Notes under the pieces: model-generated
Database searches by the model: none
What the model was told of the DNA's origin: nothing
The model's input: the letters and a program-made list of their open reading frames with translations, nothing else
Origin: Myxococcaceae bacterium
GTDB taxonomy: Bacteria; Myxococcota; Myxococcia; Myxococcales; Myxococcaceae
NCBI GenBank assembly: GCA_019694575.1
Contig: JAIBBR010000005.1
Span: 1-64,000, forward strand
Length of the DNA: 64,000 nucleotides
Direction of reading: 5' to 3'
Shown here: piece by piece, positions 42,778 to 50,626 of the stretch
How the letters are laid out: each line of letters starts with the position of its first letter
Position numbering within the stretch: position 1 is the first letter of the stretch
Program-made: the position numbers and the translations under genes

Positions 42778-45090
42778 GTGAAGCCTGCTTACGTTTTCGT
42801 GGCGCTGTGTTTGACATCACTGTCCTGTCGAAAGGCCGACACGCGCGAAGCCAGGGCGGTTCCCGATGCGGGAGCGGCTGCCAGCCCAGCCCCCCGTTTG
42901 ACGGCAGTGGGGCCGCGGGTCATCAGCAACCAAACTTCTCAGCCGCTCTCGGTGTACGGCGAGAACTTGGTCGCGGGGGCGCAGTTGATGTTGGGCGAGC
43001 CCATCAACCGCGCGTTTCCTCTCACCGTGCTCGACGGCCAACACGCTTTCGTTCGCCTGCCCGGTGACTTGAAAATGACCCCCGCGTTGGCTGAAGCGCC
43101 GGTGGCCGCCACGCTGCAGGGTAGCCCTGCCACCGAATCACAGACATTGCGCTTGGTGAACGATGCCGCGTTTCCTGACCTCACCGCGATGGTGTTGTCG
43201 GGCGACGGTCGCCGGCTCTTCATTGCGTCTACGACTGAAGACACGCTCTACAGGGTAGATCTCAAATCGCAGCGGGTGACGCCCATTGCGGTGGGTGACG
43301 GGCCAAACGGGTTGGCGCTGTGGAATGAAGCCCCCGGCAAAGAATGGGTCGTCGTCTCTCATGCCTACTCCTCAGAGTTGAAGTTGGTCTCGTCTGACGG
43401 AGCAGAACAAAAGAGCCTGCCCGCGCCGGCGTACGCCGCGTCTGTGGTGGTCGACAATAAAAGCAGCACCGCTTTTGTCAGCGAGCATGCGCGCGATTCG
43501 GTGGTGGCGCTGAACCTCGCCGAAGGCGCGAAGGAGCTGTGGCGCGCGTCGGTTGCTCCCAACCCCGGCCCCATGGCGCTCACGCCCAACGGTTTGTGGG
43601 TCGGCTCGCTACAGACCGGGCAGTTAGAGCGGCTCGACGTGAAGACGGGCGTGGTGAGCGACGCGCCTGTGCAGCCCATGCCGGGCACGCCGCTGCTGGG
43701 CCCTCCCACGCGTGAAATGCGCCGGGTGAAAGAGGTGCCCGCGACGTTCTCTCGCTATGTGATGGGTGGCAAAGCGCCCCGGGCAGTGTTGTGGCACGCC
43801 AAGGCCCACCGGCTTCTCGTCGCCAGCATTGGCCCCAACATCGGCCCCAACCCCCAGAAAATGGAGGTGACGATGAACAGCGGCGTGGGCGTCGTCGATG
43901 GTGATGCCAAAAAGTGGGACCGCCACTGGGGTTTCGGTGCCGGCGTGGTCGACGCGATGGCGCTCGATGAAGCGGCTGGGGTGCTCTACGCGGCTGACGA
44001 TGCGCTCGGGCTGGTGCGTGTGGTCGACCTGCGCGCGCTGCTTTCGAAAGACGGCGCGAAAAACCCACTGCTGCAAGACGTGGGGTTGCCTCCGCCCGAC
44101 GGTTTTCCCCTCGTGCGGCCGAAAGACGACTTCGGCGTGAATGACCGGGCGGGTGTTTCGCTGCATTCTGGGCCCAAGGCACTGGCGCTCTCTGCCGACA
44201 AGAAGACGCTCTATGTGTTGAATCGTTTCACTGCCACCGTGGCCACGCTCGACGTCAGCCAAGCCGCCAAGGGTAAAGCAGTGTGGCGCTCGCAAATGCA
44301 GGTGACCTATCCGCTCGGCCAAAAGACGCGGCGTTTGGGCCAGGTGCTCTACCACGCTGACTTTGGCCGCACGGCGATGACCTGCGACACCTGTCATCTC
44401 GAAGGGCACACCGAGAGCATTCTTTTCGAGAAGACGAACCCGTTGCGCATTTACCGGTCAACCACCCTTCGCGGCAGCCGCGAGACGCCGCCACATTTCA
44501 CGCCGGCCGCGCACTGGAGCGTGGGCGAAACGGTGAAAGTCGTGGGAGCGCGCAACCGGTACCACAACCCTGATTTGACTCCCGAAGAGATTGAAGCGCT
44601 CACGCTCTATGCTTCGGGCGTGGTGACGTTGCCCAACCCCTTTGTCGGCGCTGATGGCGCGCCGGTCGACACGTTGACGTTGCCTGATGGCAAGACCGGC
44701 CACCCCAAGGCGGGGCTCGCCCTTTTCGAAGGCAAGGCCGGTTGTGCCGAGTGCCACCCCGCGCCGCACTTCACGACAGACCAAGACCCGAAGACGCGCG
44801 GCCGCTTCGTCGATGTGGGTACACCACACCTGTTTCCGCTGCGGCCCGACATGCAAGACCCTTACTTTCAAGGTTTCGGCGCGCCGTCGCTGCTCGGCGT
44901 TTGGGACATTTTTCCCCTGTTGACCACCGGCACCGCGGGGCTTTCAGCCACGCCAGAAGGAGCTGTCACGGTTGACGAGCGGTTTCCGCTGCGCAAGGTG
45001 GTGGTCGACTTTGCGCCGAAACATGGCCGGGCAAACGCATTGAGCGAAGCCGAACGCGACAACCTGCTTGCGTACTTGCTTTCGCTTTGA
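42778..45090 (+). CDS. Beta-propeller/di-heme cytochrome c lipoprotein (cell-surface, MtsD-like)
   Basis: The 770-residue protein has lipobox SLSC (Cys17), an Ig-like/IPT region at about 40-110 (VISNQTSQPLSVYGENLVAG), and a YVTN-type beta-propeller at about 130-490. The C-terminal cytochrome c part carries two heme motifs, CDTCH (about 540) and CAECH (about 660), arranged like a MauG/cytochrome-c-peroxidase domain. GTG 42778 follows AGGAG. Its neighbours are VWA/TSP3 surface lipoproteins. Public annotation of myxobacteria has 'cell-cell cohesion' Mts proteins of this kind, which I recall only loosely. Electron transfer is possible but no partner is visible. Confidence 0.7.
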   Translation: MKPAYVFVALCLTSLSCRKADTREARAVPDAGAAASPAPRLTAVGPRVISNQTSQPLSVYGENLVAGAQLMLGEPINRAFPLTVLDGQHAFVRLPGDLKMTPALAEAPVAATLQGSPATESQTLRLVNDAAFPDLTAMVLSGDGRRLFIASTTEDTLYRVDLKSQRVTPIAVGDGPNGLALWNEAPGKEWVVVSHAYSSELKLVSSDGAEQKSLPAPAYAASVVVDNKSSTAFVSEHARDSVVALNLAEGAKELWRASVAPNPGPMALTPNGLWVGSLQTGQLERLDVKTGVVSDAPVQPMPGTPLLGPPTREMRRVKEVPATFSRYVMGGKAPRAVLWHAKAHRLLVASIGPNIGPNPQKMEVTMNSGVGVVDGDAKKWDRHWGFGAGVVDAMALDEAAGVLYAADDALGLVRVVDLRALLSKDGAKNPLLQDVGLPPPDGFPLVRPKDDFGVNDRAGVSLHSGPKALALSADKKTLYVLNRFTATVATLDVSQAAKGKAVWRSQMQVTYPLGQKTRRLGQVLYHADFGRTAMTCDTCHLEGHTESILFEKTNPLRIYRSTTLRGSRETPPHFTPAAHWSVGETVKVVGARNRYHNPDLTPEEIEALTLYASGVVTLPNPFVGADGAPVDTLTLPDGKTGHPKAGLALFEGKAGCAECHPAPHFTTDQDPKTRGRFVDVGTPHLFPLRPDMQDPYFQGFGAPSLLGVWDIFPLLTTGTAGLSATPEGAVTVDERFPLRKVVVDFAPKHGRANALSEAERDNLLAYLLSL

Positions 45091-45103
45091 AACGGCTTCG
45101 GTC

Positions 45104-46699
45104 ATGATTCGCCCCTCGATGAGACGCGCGATTTGGGGAAGCGCCGTGCTGGCGGTGCTCTCGTGCACCGACGTGGGGCTTATCAACCAGGGCGCTGACG
45201 GCCCTTCAGGCCCTGATCGCGCCGAGTTCACTGGCACGGTGTGCGTGCCGCTCGCGGCGGGCGAGTCGTTTCCCGTCAAGGTGTTGTACGCGGTTGAAGG
45301 GGGCGCTGGCGTCGACCCACAGCTTAAGAGCGCCATCGGCGACGGCCTGACGCAATTGGCTTCGCAATTTCCTTCTCCCGCGGTGACGTTCTCGCTCGTC
45401 GCCTACCACTCGATTGCGCGTGGCTTGCAGGGGGCGTACGTGCCCGCGGCTGACTTGGCCTCGCCCATTTCACAGTACAGCTCGTACCAAGAAGCAGGCC
45501 CCATTTCGGTGCGTTCAGCGCTGCAACTGGCGGGCAGTTTGGTGGCGGGTGACATGCAAACCGGTTGCAAAGGCTTGGTGGCCCGCGCGCGGTACCTGGT
45601 GGTGTTGGTGATGAACGCCAAAGACAATGCGTGCGCCAACCCCAACTTCAACCCCGGCATCAACGCGCAGTGCAACGCCTTCTTGCCTGACGAAGCGCGC
45701 TGCTCGACCTGCGAGCTCACCCGGTTGACTGAAGAAATCAAGAACCTCGCCATCAAGCACCGCGCCGGTGAAGTGGTGGTGCAGCCGGTGTACGTACGCA
45801 TGACGAGCGACCCGGTGGCGCGTTTTCAGGCCGCCGAAATTGCCCGCGCCGGCGGCTCTGACCTGATTGAGACCGACCCCAGCAACCTGGTGAACACGCT
45901 GCAAAGCCGCATCAGCTATGCCTCGCTGCAGCAGTCGCTCACCTTGAAGCGGCTCATCGCTTTCAACCGCAACTCCATTGCACGTGATGGCCAATTGCTG
46001 CTCGACAGCGACGGCGACGGCGTGGCTGACGACGACGAGCTCGCGCGTGGCACTGACCCCGCCAAAGCCGACACCGACAACGACGGCTTAATGGACGGTG
46101 TCGAAGTGAAAATGGGCATGAACCCGTTGGTGTTCGACAGGGTCAACGGTTGCAATGCTTCACTCGACACCGACACCGACCGCTTGAATGACTGTGAAGA
46201 ACGGGTGCTGGGCACCGACCCGTGCATCAGCGACAGCGACGGTGACGGTGTGCCTGAATTGGTGGAGCTGCACGTCGGCACCAACCCGCTGTTGCCTGAA
46301 GACTTGAACGACAACGATCGCGACGGCACTTCGAACGTGCAAGAAATTGTGCAGCACACCGACCCCAACTCGGCCGACATCGAATTTCAAGCTGACCGCT
46401 CGTACGGTTACGCCGTTAAAGAAGTCGACCCCACGCCTGATGGCCGGCAGTGCTACAGCTTGCGCGTTTACAACGTGGGCTTGGTGACGCCGTTGGAGCT
46501 ACCCAACCCGCCGTTTTCGAACATCAAGCGCGGCATCAACAACGTCTACATTTACTTTCAAGTGGGCAGGCAGAATGACCCCCGCGGTACCGGTATCGGC
46601 TCGCTTTACGTGGCGCCGGTGCAGTTCATCGCTCCCAACCGGCGCAACCCGGCGGGCGTCATTACCTTCACCAATGAAGAGTTTGTCTTAGGCTCTTAG
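45104..46699 (+). CDS. VWA-like/TSP3 surface lipoprotein with degenerate metal site
   Basis: The protein of about 531 residues has lipobox AVLSC (Cys21), a VWA-like fold at about 55-300, and a run of calcium-binding thrombospondin type 3 repeats at about 305-440 (SDGDGVADDDELARGTDP). Its C-terminal domain is shared with the lipoproteins at 50627 and 52591 (ending ITFTNEEFVLGS). The MIDAS motif DxSxS of its paralogues is replaced by E-x-G-x-G (Glu65, Gly67, Gly69), so metal-dependent ligand binding of that kind is probably lost. It starts just after the cytochrome-propeller gene and overlaps no other gene. Confidence 0.78.
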   Translation: MIRPSMRRAIWGSAVLAVLSCTDVGLINQGADGPSGPDRAEFTGTVCVPLAAGESFPVKVLYAVEGGAGVDPQLKSAIGDGLTQLASQFPSPAVTFSLVAYHSIARGLQGAYVPAADLASPISQYSSYQEAGPISVRSALQLAGSLVAGDMQTGCKGLVARARYLVVLVMNAKDNACANPNFNPGINAQCNAFLPDEARCSTCELTRLTEEIKNLAIKHRAGEVVVQPVYVRMTSDPVARFQAAEIARAGGSDLIETDPSNLVNTLQSRISYASLQQSLTLKRLIAFNRNSIARDGQLLLDSDGDGVADDDELARGTDPAKADTDNDGLMDGVEVKMGMNPLVFDRVNGCNASLDTDTDRLNDCEERVLGTDPCISDSDGDGVPELVELHVGTNPLLPEDLNDNDRDGTSNVQEIVQHTDPNSADIEFQADRSYGYAVKEVDPTPDGRQCYSLRVYNVGLVTPLELPNPPFSNIKRGINNVYIYFQVGRQNDPRGTGIGSLYVAPVQFIAPNRRNPAGVITFTNEEFVLGS

Positions 46700-46723
46700 G
46701 TACAGCATCGGCCTACATCGCGT

Positions 46724-46755
46724 GGGGGTTCGGCCCCCCAACTGGGTGGGGTTTT
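46724..46755 (+). terminator. Two mutually exclusive hairpins (attenuator-like) before the TSP3 gene
   Basis: The C-run at 46734-46740 can pair either with GGGGG at 46724-46728 (loop TTCGG) or with TGGGG at 46747-46751, which is followed by TTTT. Only one can form at a time. The spot is 25 bases after the VWA gene stop and 130 before the next start. It may be a plain terminator. Confidence 0.35.
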
Positions 46756-46884
46756 CTCTCTACAGCTCAAGCCGGTGCAAGCCGTTGTACCGCTGCAACC
46801 AACTGACTTTGCTGGGCGATTGGTTCCAAACGGGGTTGGTTCACCGATTGCTTAAGGAAGACCCGAGTTCGAAAGGAGCACACA

Positions 46885-48210
46885 ATGAAGTCGCTAACGA
46901 GGTTGAGCTTGCTGGCTTGTACGGTGCTGATGACCGCGCCGGCCTATGCCCAGTTGAACAATGGAGACAACCCCGAGTGTCTCGGGGCTGACTGTGGCCG
47001 TCCCAATGAAGAGGGCGGTGGCTGTGGTTGTGGGTGCGGTTGCTCGGTGTGGGTGGCGATGACCGACGACGGCAAGACGTTGGCGTACACCGACGACGCC
47101 GACGGCGACGGCAAGGCCGATGACAAAGACAACTGCGCATTTACCCCCAACCGTAACCAAGAAGACGGCGACGGCGACGGCGTGGGTGACGCGTGCGACA
47201 ACTGCGCCGGTGTTTCGAATTTCAGCCAGCTCGACACCAACGGTGACGGCAAAGGCGACGCGTGCGACGGTGACATCGACGGCGACGGCATTCTGAACGC
47301 GGTCGACAACTGCCCCAACATTCCCAACCCGGGCCAAGAAGACAGCGACCATGACTTCGTGGCCGGTGGTTTAGACAACAAGCGCGGCGGTAACGTGTGC
47401 GACGTCGACGACGACAACGACGGCGTGCTCGACGGCCAAGACAACTGCCCGTTGATTGCCAACGTTGACCAGAGCGTGATGCCGGCCGGTGACTGCAGCA
47501 AAGACAGCGACAAAGACGGCATCGACGACAAGTTCGACAACTGCCCCTTCACCGTGAACTCGAACAACACCGACACCGACGGTGACGGCATTGGCGACGT
47601 CTGCGACTTAGACATGGACAACGACGGCATTTTGAACGCCGCCGACAACTGCAGCTTGGTGATGAACCGCAACCAGTTCGACGACGACGGTGACTTGAAG
47701 GGCGACGGCTGCGACGACAAGTACTGCGTGGTGGTCGACCCCAGCCAGCCGAACGACTGCTTAGACCCCAAGAGCCCGTTCAAAGTGCACGGCGGTGGCT
47801 TCATCAGCCTGAAAGCTGGCGAGAAGTTCCGCCTGCCACTCTTCGCCAACCGCGAAAACGCGGCGATTGAGTACAAGTGGAGCGTGAAGCAGGCGCCTGC
47901 TGGCTCGCACGCTGCTGTCGAGAACCCGGTGGGCGCAGTGACGGTGAGCCGCCACTGGCAGTACGCCTACAACGACCGTGACGGCGTGCCCACCTTCACC
48001 GCCGACGTCGACGGCGAGTACGTGCTGGCCGTGACGGGTAGCCTCTCGTTCCCCGACCGCGCGTACCCTGAAGCGCCTCGCAGCAACACCAGCGAGCTGC
48101 GCATGAACGTTGAGGGTGGCGCTGGCAAGACGGGTTGCGCCGCGATTCCGGTGGGCGCCTTGGGCTTGGTGGGCGTGGCGCTCGGTTTGTTGCGCCGCCG
48201 CCGTCAGTAA
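46885..48210 (+). CDS. MYXO-CTERM thrombospondin type 3 surface protein (MtsC-like)
   Basis: The 441-residue protein has a cleavable signal (ending AYAQ), a striking Gly/Cys stretch GGGCGCGCGCS near residue 45, and TSP3 calcium-binding repeats from about 70 to 280 (DGDGVGDACDNC, DIDGDGILNAVDNCPNIPNP). A beta-sandwich domain (295-405) follows, then a MYXO-CTERM tail: TGC motif, hydrophobic segment GALGLVGVALGLL and final RRRRQ. MYXO-CTERM proteins are processed and anchored at the cell surface by a dedicated sortase-like system. AAAGGAG precedes the ATG. It resembles the myxobacterial cell-cell cohesion protein MtsC as I recall that annotation. Confidence 0.85.
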   Translation: MKSLTRLSLLACTVLMTAPAYAQLNNGDNPECLGADCGRPNEEGGGCGCGCGCSVWVAMTDDGKTLAYTDDADGDGKADDKDNCAFTPNRNQEDGDGDGVGDACDNCAGVSNFSQLDTNGDGKGDACDGDIDGDGILNAVDNCPNIPNPGQEDSDHDFVAGGLDNKRGGNVCDVDDDNDGVLDGQDNCPLIANVDQSVMPAGDCSKDSDKDGIDDKFDNCPFTVNSNNTDTDGDGIGDVCDLDMDNDGILNAADNCSLVMNRNQFDDDGDLKGDGCDDKYCVVVDPSQPNDCLDPKSPFKVHGGGFISLKAGEKFRLPLFANRENAAIEYKWSVKQAPAGSHAAVENPVGAVTVSRHWQYAYNDRDGVPTFTADVDGEYVLAVTGSLSFPDRAYPEAPRSNTSELRMNVEGGAGKTGCAAIPVGALGLVGVALGLLRRRRQ

Positions 48211-48255
48211 ACAAAAGGGGTCGGCTTCCTCCCAGCGGCCGATGAAGTTCGAAAG

Positions 48256-48288
48256 CCCCCTGTCAGCGAAAGCTGGCAGGGGGTTTTT
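48256..48288 (+). terminator. Strong rho-independent terminator
   Basis: CCCCCTGTCAGC (48256-48267) pairs with GCTGGCAGGGGG (48272-48283) around a GAAA tetraloop and is followed by TTTTT. It lies 45 bases after the MYXO-CTERM gene and 130 before the next lipoprotein, so these are separate transcription units. Confidence 0.9.
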
Positions 48289-48420
48289 CACGGTGGTGTG
48301 CCCAGCATGGAGGTGGTGAACGGGTGAAAGTCCCTCGAGCCGCCGCGGGTCAAACCAGAGTTGCCCTCGCCGGCGCGCTCTGGCATGCATCGCGAAAACG
48401 CGCCTTCGAAAGGGACCCAA

Positions 48421-50364
48421 ATGTTGATTCGCTGGCTGGTGGTGAGCTCGCTGTTGCTCGTAACCGCTTGTGCGGGCTGCGGCACAAAGCCCTGTTTGAA
48501 CGGCGTCTGCGGTGAAACCGGCACGGGCGGTGGCAACGGCGGTGTGGGAGGAGGCAGTGAAGGCTTAGCTGGAGGCAACGGTGCAACCGGCGGTGGCAGC
48601 AGCGGAACAGGTGGTGGAATGGGCACGGGCGGCGGTACCAGCGCAACCGACGGCGGCGTGGGTGGCGGCATGGGCGGCGAAACCGGCTCCGGTGGAGGCA
48701 ACAGCGACACGTTGTTGTGTGGCGGTACGCAGTGGTGTTGGGAATACCCGCTCCCTCAGGGCAATGGCCTGCATCACGTGTGGGGTTCTGCACCGAATGA
48801 CGTGTGGGCCGTCGGCGAGTACGGCACCATCATTCACTGGAACGGCACGGCGTGGTCGAGCAGCGTGAGCGGCGTCACCGAGGCCCTGCTTGGCATTTGG
48901 GGTACCGCCTCGAATCAGATTTGGGCAGCAGGGCAGGGCGGCACGCTCTTGGAGTGGAACGGCACCCGTTGGTCTAAAATGACCACCCCCACGCAGTGGA
49001 CTCTGAACGGCGTGTGGGGAACGAGCCCCACCAATATTTGGGCGGTCGGCGACTACGGCACCGCTCTGCACTGGGACGGCACTTCTTGGTCGAGCGTCGC
49101 GACGGGCGTTACCAGCAGGCTGCTGGCCATTTGGGGCGCCAGTGCCAACGACGTCTGGGCGTCTGCCTCTGGCGAAGGCCTGCTTCGCTGGACTGGCGCG
49201 GGCTGGCTTTCTGCGTCAACGCTCTCGGGCGGCGACGTTCGCGCCATTTGGGGTGCCAGTGCCGATGACGTCTGGGCGTTAACTGCCTTATGGCCCCAGC
49301 GATGGGACGGCATGCGTTGGTCGAGCGATGGCTTCTCGGCGATGTATGCGTCTGCCCTTTGGGGCACGGGTGTCAATGACGCGTGGGCGGTGGGTACACA
49401 AGGCCCCTCGTATCATTGGAACGGTACCGACTGGTCGCAGTCGACCCTCTTTGAGAATGGCCTTCGTGGTGTCTGGGGTAGCAGCCCTTCGAATTATTGG
49501 GCGGTGGGTGACGTGGGAGCTGTTTTTCAGTGGAACGGCAGCAGCTGGGTTGGCCAGGCCCGTGAAAACCTCTATTTGCTCGACATTTTCGGCACGTCGG
49601 CTGACGACCTGTGGGCAGTGGGGCAAGACGGGCTGGTGCTCCATCGCAGCGCGACCGGGTGGTCAGCATTGAGCAAGGTGGGCACCGACGACTTGCTGGG
49701 TGTTTGGGCCAGCGGGCCTTTCGATGGGTGGGTTGTTCGCGGCAACGGCACCCTCGTTCGGTGGAACGGGTCGACTTGGTTCGCCCCCATGGGAACGATT
49801 AACTCCTTTCTGCGCGGCATTTGGGGCAGCAGCGCTGACGACATTTGGGCGGTTGGCGACGATGGCGACATTCTGCATTGGGACGGCAGCAGCTGGTCGA
49901 CCTCGATGAGTGGAACCACGTCAAACCTTTACCGCGTGTGGGGTACCGGGCCGAATGACGTCTGGGCCGTCGGAGAACACCAACACAGCGTGCTGCACTG
50001 GGACGGCACCGTGTGGAGCAAGCAGCCGACGTCAGCGGGGCCGGGAGCCATTTACGACGTGCGAGGCACCAGCGCCAACGACGTTTGGGCGGTGGGCGAC
50101 GCCGGGGCCATTTTTCATTGGAACGGCAGCGCTTGGGCAGAAATCGACAGCGGCACCACCGCCTCGCTGCGGCGGGTGTGGGCGAATTCACCGAACGACG
50201 CCTGGGTTCTTGTCGAGGGAGGCGCCGTTCTTCATTGGAATGGCGCGACGTGGTCGCCCTCACCCTTGAGCACCCCTAAGAACTTCACCGCCATCTGGGG
50301 TTCGGGGCCCAACGATGTGTGGATTGTCGGCGCCGACAGCTCAATTCTTCGTTATCGCCAGTGA
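48421..50364 (+). CDS. Lipoprotein with fourteen tandem propeller-type repeats
   Basis: The 647-residue protein has lipobox VTAC (Cys17), a 60-residue Gly/Ser/Thr-rich spacer, and then about 14 copies of a roughly 44-residue repeat of the form WG-S-x-N-D-V-WAVG-x-G-T-ILHWNG-x-x-W. Repeats of this kind fold as beta-propeller blades. Fourteen would make two seven-bladed propellers, though the blade count is my estimate. The last copy lacks the closing W and ends ILRYRQ. ATG 48421 has AAAGGGA six bases upstream. A binding or adhesion role at the cell surface is likely; no enzyme motif is seen. Confidence 0.85.
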   Translation: MLIRWLVVSSLLLVTACAGCGTKPCLNGVCGETGTGGGNGGVGGGSEGLAGGNGATGGGSSGTGGGMGTGGGTSATDGGVGGGMGGETGSGGGNSDTLLCGGTQWCWEYPLPQGNGLHHVWGSAPNDVWAVGEYGTIIHWNGTAWSSSVSGVTEALLGIWGTASNQIWAAGQGGTLLEWNGTRWSKMTTPTQWTLNGVWGTSPTNIWAVGDYGTALHWDGTSWSSVATGVTSRLLAIWGASANDVWASASGEGLLRWTGAGWLSASTLSGGDVRAIWGASADDVWALTALWPQRWDGMRWSSDGFSAMYASALWGTGVNDAWAVGTQGPSYHWNGTDWSQSTLFENGLRGVWGSSPSNYWAVGDVGAVFQWNGSSWVGQARENLYLLDIFGTSADDLWAVGQDGLVLHRSATGWSALSKVGTDDLLGVWASGPFDGWVVRGNGTLVRWNGSTWFAPMGTINSFLRGIWGSSADDIWAVGDDGDILHWDGSSWSTSMSGTTSNLYRVWGTGPNDVWAVGEHQHSVLHWDGTVWSKQPTSAGPGAIYDVRGTSANDVWAVGDAGAIFHWNGSAWAEIDSGTTASLRRVWANSPNDAWVLVEGGAVLHWNGATWSPSPLSTPKNFTAIWGSGPNDVWIVGADSSILRYRQ

Positions 50365-50445
50365 GGCAGCGAGCAGCAGCGAAACTGGGGGTTCCACGCC
50401 CCAGGTTGAGGGCTCCACTCAACACCAGCGCCCATGTAGGGAACG

Positions 50446-50475
50446 CGTCGCCTGGTACGCCAAGGCGACGTTTTT
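50446..50475 (+). terminator. Rho-independent terminator
   Basis: CGTCGCCT (50446-50453) pairs with AGGCGACG (50463-50470), with a GG/CC extension, and is followed by TTTTT. It is 80 bases after the 14-repeat lipoprotein gene. Confidence 0.85.
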
Positions 50476-50501
50476 CTTTGTGTCGTACCATGGGCACAAA
50501 G
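50476..50501. promoter_or_regulatory. Inverted repeat CTTTGTG-N12-CACAAAG
   Basis: A 7-bp perfect inverted repeat (50476-50482 with 50495-50501) starts directly after the terminator and about 150 bases before the CglD-like gene. Its left arm continues as CTTTGTGTCGTA, a 12-mer found again at 57870-57881, 49 bases before the toxin-like gene. A regulator-binding site is possible. Confidence 0.3.
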
Positions 50502-50626
50502 TGGACCAGCCCTTGCTGTAAGTAGTCAGAGAAGTCAGCCCTCGCTTTACGTAGACTCCGCCGAGGCGCACACAAAAGATTCAACGAAGGCGTGGCAACG
50601 CTTTCGTTTCGTTGTGGAGGTGCACG

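Noticed and set aside
46885-48210. Asp/Gly-rich DNA repeats considered as a satellite or CRISPR-like array
   Set aside because: The periodicity comes from TSP3 protein repeats and is imperfect at the DNA level; no spacers.
48421-50364. Regular 130-base periodicity considered as a DNA repeat array
   Set aside because: It is explained by tandem propeller repeats in one continuous reading frame.
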